Shown here piece after piece: positions 43,484 through 54,509 of a DNA stretch of 64,000 bases. The notes below the pieces were generated by a model that worked only from the letters and a program-made list of their open reading frames with translations, did no database searches and was not told the DNA's origin. Position 1 is the stretch's first letter. Each line of letters opens with the position of its first letter. The translations under genes were made by a program, and so were the position numbers. Origin of the DNA: Sinotaia quadrata (Eukaryota > Mollusca > Gastropoda > Architaenioglossa > Viviparidae); the NCBI GenBank assembly GCA_028829895.1, contig CM054181.1, positions 13,111,001 through 13,175,000 of the forward strand. Reading direction: 5' to 3'.

Positions 43484-46400
43484 GTAAGTACTTATGCATA
43501 AATCACTTACTTGCTGAGGTAATTACAAATACACTTAATCAAATGCATTTTGAGGTAATTACATATACATTTAATGAAATAATTCTACTTGCTAAGGTAA
43601 TTACATATACACTTAATCAAATACATTTTGAGGCAATTATATATACACTTAATCAAATACATTCTGAGGTAATTAAATAACACTTAATCAAATACATTCT
43701 GAGGTAATTATATATACACTTAATCAAATACATTCTGAGGTCAGTAAATATATACTTAAGCATGTATAGTCTGAGGCAATTACATGTTATTCATATACAA
43801 AAATCAATACATTCGGGTGTACTTACATATACGCTTAATCAAATACATTCTGAGGTAATTACAACTTAATCACATACATGAATCTCAAACATTCTGTGGT
43901 AATCACATTCACACTTAATAACAAACTGAGGTAATTACATATATAAACACATCACTCTGAGGTAATTAATATGCACACTTACTAACAAACTGAAGTAATT
44001 ACATAGATACTTAAGCACAGACATTCGGAGGCAATTAGCACGCATACTTTATCAGACATGTTGAAAATAATCACCACACATAATGAGGCAAAAGTGTTCT
44101 TAGGTGAATATTTTTATGTACATTTAATCACCAAACATGCTTTTAGAAACTTTAACTTAAAGAAAGAAAATTTCTATTCTTTTGAGAGTTTCTAAACCAA
44201 AACTTTAACTTTTAAAAAACATTTCAGATGCGCTTTTTGCAACGTGACAGTACAAATCGAGCACTTGTCTCACCGAAGACCCGTTGAAATTCACAAAGAG
44301 GTCTCTCCTCTGTGTCCATTCCTTCAAAGTAAAAATACCTCCAATATCCCCTTCGAGCAGCGTGGACATGTGTCCGGGCAGAACTTCGTCACCAAACATC
44401 TGGGCTTGGCTCTCCAAGACGCGTCTCATAACCGGCAGTCCAAGAACACTAGCTATGGTGATCCCCCTTCGGGACCGTCCCACTCACATCTCTCGCCTCT
44501 TACGGGAGATCACACCAGTTTTTCGGGTACTAATGAAGGTCCTGCAAGTCGGTCAGCAGGACCATCTCCTCGACATCTCGACGCGATAGCCACCGAATCA
44601 CCAGCGATCGTCTGCTCGCAACTGCAGGATGCTTCTGCCAACCAGTCTGGAGAGCAGGCACGTGGAACCGAAAATCATATGAAATGGGACACGTCACCAT
44701 GTCTTCAGACAGCAAAATATCTTGGCCGCGAATCACAGGCTCCGATAGACTCCTACCCTTTGCAATCCACCCCCAACAGCAGAAATGAATACACCCAGCA
44801 GCTGGAGCCAAATGGACCAAGCAGGGCAAGGAGTCAGCAAGCATCGTTGCACTCAGAAAACGCAAGCACCCCACCACCCGTTTCATCGTCTGCATCTGTA
44901 GCACCTAAGCAGGCTAACAGCATGGCCGACCAGCCACCCGCAGCAGGGACGGAGCCTAGGGTTGTAACGTATGCGCAGTTGGGAATCATAACTACCCGCC
45001 CCAAGAAACCGGATCTAGTCATCATGTCCACCCGTACCGCCACTTTTCATAAATGCAGATGGCCCCACATGAGCACCCATGCCCCCGAACGCATGGCGGA
45101 TGCCGGTTTCTATTTTACAGGTATGTAGGGTTATTAGAAACTTCAATGAGTGTTATGTATAATGTATGTATAATGGTTAGTATAAGTATGTATAATGTAT
45201 GTATTAAGCATGTATATTCAAATTATAAATTCTGTTCACTTGTTTGTGCCTCAAAGCAATGCTTGAAATCTAAATTAGTAGATTATGTGACACAGTCTGG
45301 GTCAGTGTTTAATCAATGCCCTCCTGCGAGTAGAAAATGTACTCGATAATACAAAGATTATTCATTTCATGCAACATTGCAATTATTGTAGAACTTACGT
45401 AATACTTCAATACGAGTAGAAACCCACTCGATATGCATGGCAAGAGTAGAGCATTGGGTAGATAATGATTAACAAATTCACTCGATATGCATGGCAAGAG
45501 TAGAGCATTGGGTAGATAATGATTAACAAATCCACTCGATATGCATGGCAAGAGTAGAGCATTGGGTAGATAATGATTAACAAATTCACTCGATATGCAT
45601 GGCAAGAGTAGAGCATTGGGTAGATAATGATTAACAAATCCACTCGATATGCATGGCAAGAGTAGAGCATTGGGTAGATAATGATTAACAAATTCACTCG
45701 ATATAGCATTACCAGAAGATTATTTTCAGACTCCTGCTACAATAACAACAATAACAATTACTGCTGCTAACATTAGCAATAACAAACATTAGTATTTATT
45801 TCTATCATCATCTATCGCACACTACAGGTGTTGTTTTTTCCCCATTTAATCGTTGTTAGTGTATTTATTTACCACTGTAATATCTACCCAGCCAGATAGA
45901 ATATATCTTCAATGATTCCTAAGTTCATAATTCAAATTAATTTCTTTGTATTTACTAACTCTGCTCACCTCTCTCTCCCACCCCCCACCCAACTCTCTAT
46001 CTTTTCGTTGTTGTATTATCATACTGAGTACAAACAATGTGAATTGTGATGACTGATATTATTGAAAGACAGTTATATAGTCATAAGTGTGATGACTGTA
46101 GATTATTGCTTGAGGGTGAACGTTATGTTATTTGTGAAAATAAAATTTAAAGTATTATATCGATTTTGTATCTAATTTAATACTGTGACTGTGTGTAATT
46201 TTATATCATGACTGTTTTGAACGAAATATTTTTTTAATGAAGTATTAAACGTCTATCAATTTTATCACTTTAAAGTGCCAAATAAGAGACTTGGACGACG
46301 ACGACAACAAAGAAAAAAAACTAAAGTTGAATTTAATATTCTGTTGTCATTCAATAAATTATTTCAAAATAAAAGAAAGTGACAAACACATGCCCCCCCC

Positions 46401-46798
46401 CAAAAAAAAAAAAAAAAAAAAAAGAAATAAAACTAAGTATAATTATTTTTTTTAAATGTGCTTTTAAAAAAAATAAACAATGCCTCTTTGTTCGCAGAAG
46501 GTATGGAAAGAGAATTTGTCTAAAAATAAAGTCTTTCCGCCTTTCAGGAAAAGGTGATTTGGTTCGATGCTTCTACTGCAATCGAGGTCTCAAGTCGTGG
46601 TCAGAACACTTGGATTCCTGGGTGGAGCACGTGCGCTGGTTTCCTGACTGTGCGTACGTCAAGCAGGTCAAGGGCGCGGACTATATCGAGGCTGTCCAAT
46701 CCTTACACAATAAATCCAGTCCGGTATGTATCATATAGGAACGTATGTGTGCGTGTGTGCTTGTCCTTTCTTTTGCTAGAGTGTGTGAATGCAATGTT

Positions 46799-46866
<68 letters not shown>

Positions 46867-48593
46867 TGTAACTGTGTGTGTTTACAATTTTTTTGTTTGT
46901 GTCTATCTCCCGTGCATGTATATGCCTGAAATGTTTGTTTTTAGTGTTTGTGTCTGCGAGTATGTACATGTGTGCTTGTCCTTGTGTGAATGTGCATATA
47001 AACGCATACTAACGTTATTTCTTCTTCTTCTTTCTTTAAAATTATTTTTTTATAATTACAATTAAAGCGATTATCATTCGTATTAATTTATTTCATTTTT
47101 CTTAATAGTTATTTATTTTGAACTTTTTCTATTCGGCAAATAGCTTTCACTCGAAGAAGTGGAAAACAAACTAAAACAAACACGAAAAGGAAAGCCACAT
47201 TTGAAAAAAGGTAAATATCTGTCATACTCTTTCATAAGCACATATATTTCGTTGATGTGATCAGAGCTTGATAATGTGTCAGCTATTTAAAATAAAACTC
47301 TATTTGTGATCAGAGCTTGATAATGTGTCAGCTATTTAAAATAAAACTCTATTTAAACTGAAACAAAATACCTGTAATTATTATCTATATCAATGTCTAC
47401 ACCGATACAAATACATGCGAAGAAAATAAATGACGTATTTGCATATCGTACGGGAAGTAGAAATTAATGCGAATAATGTGTGCGCGATGTGTACTGTCCA
47501 TGTGTTTATGAATGTTTATGAAGGGTTACGATATGATATATCTAAATCCACTTTTGACAACTATGGTTCATTTATACACTTACAAAAAAAAATATCATTT
47601 AAATAAATCTCTATCCCTAGTGATCAAAGCAGCATTTGTCACTTTTAAGATTTGTCTTCTCACATAGACGTTATACATATATTGAAAATCTGGATGTTAT
47701 TGCTAAACATGTTATTTTCATTTGCCTCTAAAGATACACTCGTAACACACAATGTCAAAGAGGCAACAAACGAAGGGAACTCACTCTCGCATATTATGAC
47801 AGAATCTACTGAAATGGAGAAAAATTATTTCGCTGGAGTGGACGATGCCGAGCTTGCTAAACAAGAGGAAGGTAATTCAAGAAATCGAAGAAATGTACTT
47901 GCCTGTTGTCAAGAGTGAAACATTACAATAATTCTAATTTTATTTTTTTAAATTCTGTGAAATAATTAAACTATTTATTTCTTAATTTGTATTCTTATCA
48001 TTGTCAAGGTAATAATATTCAAATATAAAATATAGCCTTGACAGTTTTCTCCAAAAAAATATTAACACTTCAAACTAGACCTTCCTGTAAGTCATACAGG
48101 CAGACATAAAAAGTTCAGACTAAAGTAGTAGGTTGATTGATTAATATGGTTTTAATGTTGCCTCTGCTACTTATTTTCATTTAATATAAAAATACACTCC
48201 ACTGATGAACATGAACATGCTAAAATCTTAATTGTTCTCCAACACACGTTTACTTTATATTAATCTTTCAAAAACATTTCTGGTTCTAGCCGAACTCTTA
48301 ATTGTAATCAAAATTAGCAGCAACCATTTGTTTATTCGTTTTCAGTGCTGAAGATGGAAAATGAGGCTATTTTAACTGAAACAACTTGCAAGATCTGCCA
48401 GTGTAACGAAGCCAACATTCTGTTTCTGCCATGTGGCCATCTTGTTTCCTGTGCCCAGTGCGCACCTGCTTTGCGCAAATGCGCCATTTGTCGGATGTCA
48501 GTGAAAGGCGTAGTGCGTGTTAATACAGACGACCTTGAAGAGTATGATACAATTACTGCCAGTACTGGAATACAATCTTGTTCGATCTATTAA
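43233..48593 (+). CDS. IAP-like protein gene C (two BIR domains and RING)
   Basis: Exons: about 43233-43483 (5' end unsure), 44228-45120, 46548-46723, 47144-47210, 47734-47871, 48346-48593. Joined, they keep one frame (590 codons from 43233). Domain order is as in gene B: BIR1 split by intron 1 (VAQNGFYF then CAFC...H-x6-C), Ser/Pro/Gln linker, [22 protein letters not shown]2 split by intron 2 (MADAGFYF then CFYC...H-x6-C), short basic exon, acidic exon and C3HC4 RING. All intron positions and phases equal those of gene B, and introns 2-5 have GT-AG ends. It lacks the Cys-repeat N-terminus seen in B, or that part is on an unseen exon. Expected role by family: RING-type E3 ubiquitin ligase of the cell-death or immune pathways. 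Confidence 0.87.
43505..44060. repeat. Diverged minisatellite in gene C intron 1
   Basis: About fifteen degenerate units of 32-40 bp with TGAGGTAATTACATATACAC and TTAATCAAATACATTC words. It fills most of the 744-bp intron that splits BIR1. Confidence 0.88.
44228..45120 (+). CDS. Gene C exon 2, second half of BIR1, linker, first half of BIR2
   Basis: It starts KCAFCNVTVQIEHL; BIR1 ligands are C-x2-C-x17-H-x6-C, with the same extra residue as gene B. The linker shares WDTSP..QTAKYL with [11 protein letters not shown] of gene B but has no internal 12-residue repeats. It ends with [19 protein letters not shown], then TFHKCRWPH and MADAGFYFTG. Phase 1 out, donor GTATGT. Confidence 0.92.
45425..45703. 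repeat. 54-bp minisatellite with 108-bp higher-order unit, gene C intron 2
   Basis: CACTCGATATGCATGGCAAG recurs at 45425, 45479, 45533, 45587 and 45641, ending with a changed copy at 45695. The two bases before CACTCG alternate T and C from copy to copy, which suggests duplication in pairs. The minus strand is open in two frames because 54 is a multiple of 3. Confidence 0.93.
45710..46530 (+). other. Rest of gene C intron 2
   Basis: Non-coding, AT-rich; contains a C run and a long A run at about 46392-46425. Confidence 0.6.
46548..46723 (+). CDS. Gene C exon 3, zinc-binding half of BIR2
   Basis: It codes [18 protein letters not shown] and on; C-x2-C-x16-H-x6-C is intact and the Trp after the zinc His is kept. 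As in gene B, the usual Glu/Asp six before the His is Leu (TTG, 46610-46612). Here the DPW of most BIRs is DSW. Phase 0 out, donor GTATGT. Confidence 0.94.
46799..46863. repeat. (TG)n microsatellite in gene C intron 3
   Basis: About 31 TG units, 75 bp past the BIR2 exon. Confidence 0.97.
47144..47210 (+). CDS. Gene C exon 4, short basic linker
   Basis: A 67-nt exon coding LSLEEVENKLKQTRKGKPH and on, equal in length and phase to gene B exon 4. Acceptor CAAATAG, donor GTAAAT. Confidence 0.84.
47235..47350. repeat. Direct duplication of about 48 bp in gene C intron 4
   Basis: GTGATCAGAGCTTGATAATG occurs twice in a row. Confidence 0.92.
47734..47871 (+). CDS. Gene C exon 5, acidic linker before RING
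   Basis: 138 nt, phase 1 in and out. It codes DTLVTHNVKEATNEGNSL and ends DDAELAKQEE. Acceptor CTCTAAAG, donor GTAATT. Confidence 0.85.
48346..48593 (+). CDS. Gene C terminal RING exon with extended tail
   Basis: Acceptor TTTTCAG. It codes VLKMENEAILTETT and a full C3HC4 RING. After VKGVVRV the tail reads NTDDLEEYDTITASTGIQ and on to the stop, about 20 residues longer than normal, with Asn (48522-48524) where A and B have Tyr. Confidence 0.94.
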
Positions 48594-48613
48594 AAGTATA
48601 ATCAAGTTAATTA

Positions 48614-48619
48614 AATAAA
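48614..48619 (+). terminator. Likely poly(A) signal of gene C
   Basis: AATAAA 21 bp past the stop. It is very close, so a later signal may be used instead. Confidence 0.35.
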
Positions 48620-49980
48620 TAATGACTGTGATTCACTTACAACTGCATTTATTGCAATGACTGAAATAATGGCAGCAATAATATTAATTCTGAGTCAGAT
48701 ATTGTGATACGCTCTACACATATCACTTCCGGCACAGACCCAGTTCGGTGGTGTGTTATGTAAATATTTAAATGTGACATATTGACATGCTTGTTTATTG
48801 TCTTACAATGTAAGACTTACATTAATCATTGTCTTAGACATTTATAACAGGCTTCATTGTACAGATGATTCTCATTTTATAGACATTCATTATTACAATT
48901 TTTCAATTGTTCAAGTGTTTAGTCCAACTCTTTGTTAAAAAAAAATATCGTCCCGCAATTCCCCCTCCCCACCTCACCCCCGATGTCGCACACCACTTGA
49001 CACTTTTGCACGTAGATTGCAAACGTCATTGAAAGTGAATGTTCCAAAACCAGTGCGCATGTATTTCTAGTCGAGAGATGCCCGGATGAAGACATAAACA
49101 AACGGGCGTTTGTGTGCAAAAATAATCACAAGACTGTGACCATTATTATTTAGATTATTACCACATTGTCGTGAACACGTGAAAGTAAGTAAGTATTTAA
49201 TTTTTCATGGCAGACATCTTTTTCGACTTGTTTCTTGTTGGTTTGTCATTATAATGATTTTGGTATAAGTGAGTGAACCTTTGTTGAAGGTGCGTGTGAA
49301 AACATCTTCGTACTGTTGTCCTCATTCTAAAATATGTTAACTGATGCCGTCCATAATGATCATTATTAAAGTGATTTTGTCAGAAAGTGCAATTTATACA
49401 CCGCCATTCATGCATTTTTATTCGCTTGAATTCAAAGTAATAAAAATGTGAGAATCAAAACAATATATAAAAAAAATACGTGGACATATTTTAGCCATGA
49501 AAAAAAAATCACCATTATCTCAGTGAAGTTGGAATCTCATGCACACTTAAAGAACATTAATCTGATAGTGTGTTCCCAAAGTATACGTTTTATCAGCGTG
49601 TTGGCTGGTTCGTTTTGCGTCACTCCTAACTCATACGGAATTGAAATTTGACACATATGCCACAAAAGCGCTTTGACTGTGCACTTTACTTGTACAGTCC
49701 GCTTTACGTACATATCACATTTTTATTTCCTAATGTCAAGGCAGTACGACATGTCGATTTCCAGACGAGCATTTCCTGGTAAACACAACTTTCATTTAAC
49801 TTTAATCGTTCTTGTTTTTGTTTGCAAGAAGCCTTACGATTTCTTTCGGGGTCGTGGATGATTAAAATTGCACTTGCTTTGTGTTGAATTTTATTAGTAT
49901 AACTTTGGGATATTTATCTCACAAGAGTTGTGAATATTTGTGTGCAAAATGTTTTCATTTGATGTTCAGTCTTTTAACTG
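48620..49980. other. Intergenic, no gene seen
   Basis: Small frames at 49448-49651 and 49673-49861 lack motifs. Confidence 0.45.
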
Positions 49981-50062
49981 TTGTTAAATTGTTGTTAAAC
50001 TTTTGTTAAATTGTTGTTAAACTGTTGTTAAATTGTTGTTAAACTGTTATTAAATTGTCATG
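49976..50062. repeat. Short tandem repeat of TTGTTAAA units
   Basis: About seven units of TGTTGTTAAACTGTTGTTAA type. Confidence 0.88.
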
Positions 50063-50359
50063 TTTAAACTGAATAATATTGCTTTATTTTATTACCTTGT
50101 TTGTCTGGTTTTTGTGAAAAGAAAACGTTAATAAAATGTAATATAATTAAATACTGTTATTTAATTACCCCCCTTCACCCTCCATTTGCCATTGATATTT
50201 GCTAATGGTCCACTGTTACTCAATTGCTCAGTACTACTCAGCTCAGTTACTTGGTGGTCCACATTGCTTCTCATTGCTTTGTACTCAAAATCTCATTGCT
50301 ACTTTGTGTATTCACTTGCTTGGTAACTTCAGGTATTTGCTACTTCTCAGTGTACTCAT

Positions 50360-50725
50360 CTGAAGAGTGCTTCTGAATGAACTCACCTACTCAAGGTACT
50401 CGGTGTTACAAAGTGATCACTCCATTCTCAATGTTATGTGAACTCAAATAGTATTACAGAGAATGATCACAGCCTTCTCACTGTTCTGTGACCTCAGCTA
50501 CTCAGAGTGTGGTCGCCTTCTTATTGCTCTGTGAACTCAGCTACTCAATATTACAGAGTGTTATCACCTACTTCTCACTGCTATGTGAACTCAGCTACTC
50601 CATATTACAGACTGTAATCACCGTCTACTGACTGCTCTGTGAACTCAGCTACTCATATTACAGAGTGCGATCACCTACTTCTCGTTGTTCTGTGACGTCA
50701 CGTACTCAGTATTACAGACTGCGAT
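50360..50725. repeat. Diverged array containing GTGAACTCAGCTACTC
   Basis: Six to seven copies at about 50-60-bp spacing, each with a TATTACAGAGTG-like word. Confidence 0.8.
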
Positions 50726-51700
50726 CATCTAACTTCATCTACTCGACACACGAGTTAAGAACAGCGCTCGGGTTGTCTGATCAAATCGAAGTAAGTTTGA
50801 ATGAGGGGATGGATGGTTCATATGCTGAAGATAAGTGGGATCTATTTAGGGTGCAGAGGAGGGGGGTGTATAAATCAATCATGACTGTGACAGATAACTG
50901 CCTTAACCAGATCATCAAAGCTCATTTATGACGTTAGCGACTGGATGGGGTTGATATTTGAATGCATGAAGGACCTTATTACTGGGTCTTTGAAAGTACT
51001 GGTGTGAAACGAATTCTGGTATCTGTCGCCTGGCTCGGTCATTCTTATTTCGATACATAATTTAATACCGGTTCCGCTCTACTTTTGTACGGCTTTCTCT
51101 AGAACTTAACATCTCTATACCGGAACTTGGCATGCATGGCAGCTCAGCAAACAAGCAGTTTCACAATCCAATCGTGCGCGAAATTAGCGTTAGAAGTGGA
51201 CATAGAAGTAGAAATCACTCAGCATAGCTGTACGCGACTCAACTCTCTCCGCTTGGTTGAGCACTGCATAAATATAAGTAACTCTGTCAGTATTATTGAG
51301 ATCAAACGATCCTGACACAGATTGTCTCCCTTTCAATATGTTCTTGCAGTCTCGTTTTATATATATATATATATATTATTTTTTTTTTGAGTCGCATTCA
51401 TTTTCTTCTCTTGACAATATTTCATTAAGTGGAAAGCGCATGACAAGTAGATAAAATAAAGAATAGACTTTATTAAAAACAAAGTTTGGGTGTTGTGACT
51501 ATAGACAATGGAGGCGACAAGCCACACCTTATAATTAGTGATCAACAACTGAACTTGCAGTCCATTTGTACCATATATTAAATAGGGAAGCAAAATTATA
51601 TTGTAAAATATAAACTGTTATATAGCAAAGACGAAACGTCATATAATAATAGCAATAATGTACAACGAAATGTTAACAATGCTAATGGTAGTAATCGTGA
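50726..51700. other. Intergenic, no gene seen
   Basis: Frames at 50665-50931 and 51127-51315 have no recognised domain; the first overlaps the array above. A TA run lies at about 51357-51376. Confidence 0.4.
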
Positions 51701-51711
51701 CTGCATGATAA

Positions 51712-51820
51712 TAATAAATAATAGTGATACTAATGATTAGGAAAACATAAATAATAGTGATACTAATGATTAGGAAAACATAAATAATAGTGATACTAAT
51801 GATTAGGAAAACATAAATAA
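51712..51820. repeat. 33-bp minisatellite, three copies
   Basis: GTGATACTAATGATTAGGAA at 33-bp spacing. Confidence 0.93.
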
Positions 51821-52337
51821 TGAATATAAAAATCACAAAGTAAAAAAAGCATAATTTTCACCTCCCTCAAAATCAAAACATATAAGTAAAAAATTCAAAT
51901 AAAATCAATACCAGTGACACATACACGGGATTTTCTTTAATGACCCTGTTGCAGTATCAGACTTAGAATTAATTATTAATCATGAAATTTATTATGTTAT
52001 CTCTATTACTGATAGCAGCCCATGCGGCCTAATTTGCCCTTTCAATTAGATCTGTTCTTTGGGACCTTGTACTCATCTAACATAGCGACAGACAAATTAG
52101 CTGACTCACCTTGAGTTGGCAAGGTTATCTTTGATTAATTATGACCTTTGGACCATTCACATATTTCCTGCTGAGAACCCCCAGCCAACTCTTCTCAGTC
52201 ACAAAAACAAATTAACCAAAATGTGGGTTTAAGAAAACAAGAACAAAGAAGGTTTAATAATGGCAACAAAAAGAGAACAATAGAATTCGATTTTCCGAAA
52301 ACACAGGTCACCCGAGACCATCTATTTACTGCCCCAA

Positions 52338-52475
52338 AATTAACATTCATGTATCTATTAAATGTTCATCTGGATGATTAGAGATTGGGCAGTCTTGAGA
52401 CAAATTAACATTCATTTATCTGTTAAATGTTCTTCTGGTCGATTAGAGATTGGGCAGTCTTGAGACAAATTAACT
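52338..52475. repeat. Direct duplication of about 67 bp
   Basis: GATTAGAGATTGGGCAGTCT followed by TGAGACAAATTAAC occurs twice. Confidence 0.92.
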
Positions 52476-52758
52476 CTGTTGTCGTCATTAGAGGTAAACC
52501 TGTTGTGTCGTTGATTACTCACGCAGCGCCTCTTGCCTTCGTCAACGACATGACGTCAATGACCACCAGCTTGTGACAGGAATAAGTTTGCACTTCAAAG
52601 TGAACAAAAAATCATTTTATTATTATATAAGCAATGGAGTCAAAACACAGGAAAGCACACGACAGCACCAACATTCCCTGCAAACAGAAGTCACAGTACT
52701 GTGTGACATCGAAATACATTCACATCACGTAATTCCCGCATGAAGACCGGATATTGAG

Positions 52759-52965
52759 GTGGTCAACAAGTCGTACACGACAACAACAGTCCATCAATGC
52801 TGCTGTACCAAGGCGACAAAAATGCAAACAAAGAAAATTTGCAAAAAGATTGAAAAGTACCAGAATCTCGTATTAGAAACTCAGAGACTGAGGATTCTAA
52901 GAGTAAAAGTGAAACCTGTAGTGAAAGGAACACTGGGATCACAAGTGAGCTGGAAGGTTATTTGA
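52759..52965 (+). pseudogene. RLE-type LINE, C-terminal scrap (plus strand)
   Basis: The translation includes ICKKIEKYQNLVLETQRLRI followed by KPVVKGTLGS. This matches the segment after the restriction-like endonuclease in R2/R4/NeSL-style non-LTR elements (family pattern EKIxKYxDLxxEIxRxW...VIPVVVGALG). The fragment is short and opens with no related sequence. Confidence 0.78.
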
Positions 52966-53162
52966 GTAACAAAGTTATAAAACCACAGAGGGCTCCACTA
53001 CAGTACTGTCTGGAAATGCCCAGCAATAAATCTGAGACCTTCCCAGAATTCTGGTAGGATTTTGAGACTAAGGTTCACAACCGGCAGATAACATGAAAAC
53101 GTAATTTTATTTATTATTCAACCTTTTTTCCCCCATGACTTCTATGGATTGCTGGTAGTGAA

Positions 53163-54211
53163 TTAAGGTCTTGTATTCTTATTAAGATCCTGGGAGATCC
53201 AAGGCTTTACGGAAGATGGGCACTTCCCAGGAGTGCTGCGTTCAGTAATGGGTCGTGTCTGCAGGTAGCTTCCATGTCGTTTATTGAGATAACCTGCCAA
53301 CTCAGATTTATGTTCCCCAAGGCTCTTATCACTACAGGCCTCATTTCTGCTTTTACATTCCACAGCCTCTGAATTTTTCTAATCTGAGATTTTTGTATTT
53401 TTCTTTTGTATCTCTTTCTTTTCTTTTTTATGTTTCTGCCACTTGGAACAGCGACATTGATGGAGGTTGCTGTGTTGTTACACTTATTGAGAACTATAAT
53501 GTTTGGTCCTCATGCAGGAATCATTCGATCTGTGTTTATCTCGAAGTCCCACAGTATTTTGACTTCTTCTGTGTCGGTGTCTAGCTTGGTGCATTCATGC
53601 TCTTTCTGGAGTTTTTACTCCATAGTTCTCACATAGGTTTCTATGCATGAGTTTTGCCACTTCCTTGTGACTCTTGGTGTATTCAGTTCCAGCCAGAACC
53701 TGGCATCCTGAGTGTTCTGTTATTTCATCCATGTTTTTGCAGAGTCTGTATATGGAATCATTGAATGTTTTCATGATGTTTCTTTCGTGTGATTTCGTTT
53801 TGAGATCTTGCGCTGCTGTCATGAGTGCTTCTGTACCTGCTTTCAAACCTGCTTCTTTCAATCATCTGTATGTTGATTGTTTTGTTGTTTAATCAGCTTT
53901 TCATACATACTGGCCATGGAAGGAATTTTGGCTCTGATTATTTGCTAATGACTGTTTTTGTTGTTTTCTTCCATGTTTGTTTGAGTGGGGTAATATAACC
54001 TATTCATCTTTACTGCTTCTAACAGGGGCTCGTCTTTGTTGTTATTCCAGATTGTGTCCACCAGGCCTATAAATAATTTCTCCATCAATAAAATCTTTGA
54101 TTTTCTTGAGTCCTCTGCCTCCTGTTTTCCGAGATACCTAGAGTCTGCAACTGCGTTTTGTGTAGGACTGCGTGGCTTTACGCACTGTGAGTAGTTTTCT
54201 TGATTATGCAC
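53163..54211 (-). pseudogene. RLE-type LINE, 3' half of ORF (minus strand), broken
   Basis: Read from 54211 down: RYLGKQEAEDSRKSKILL and EPLLEAVKMNRLYYP (region after the RT); then GLKAGTEALMTAAQDLKTKS and YRLCKNMDEITEHSGCQVLA, the Cys/His cluster with its first Cys now Tyr; then KILWDFEINTDRM and the endonuclease core as GPNIIV...INVAVP; then a Lys-rich stretch and ELAGYLNKRH near the C-terminus. In the family the core is PD...(I)DVAVP; both Asp are Asn here. Stops (for example at 53595 and 53945) and frame shifts confirm inactivity. Confidence 0.85.
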
Positions 54212-54382
54212 TGTGAGTAGTTTTCTCCATTATATTTAGTCTAGGCTTTATGCACTGTGAGTAGTTTTCTTGATTATATTTGGTCTAGGCTTTATGCACT
54301 GTGAGTAGCTTTCTCATTATATTTAGTCTAGGCTTTATGCACTGTGAGTAGTTTTCTTGATTATATTTGGTCTAGACTTGGG
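54180..54382. repeat. Tandem repeat of about 50 bp next to the LINE scrap
   Basis: Five copies of GCACTGTGAGTAGTTTTCTT with TATATTTGGTCTAGG-like spacers. It starts inside the region that reads as LINE on the minus strand. Confidence 0.9.
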
Positions 54383-54438
54383 ACCTTCCAGTTGTATGTA
54401 AATAATAATTAGGTTTTAGTTTAGTTAGGTAAGTAGGC

Positions 54439-54441
<3 letters not shown>

Positions 54442-54508
<67 letters not shown>
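54442..54508. repeat. (CA)n microsatellite
   Basis: About 33 CA units. Confidence 0.97.

Positions 54509-54509
<1 letters not shown>

Noticed and set aside
44205..45043. Minus-strand frames of 92, 124 and 69 codons over gene C exon 2
   Set aside because: Shadows of a GC-richer coding exon; no splice partners or motifs on that strand.
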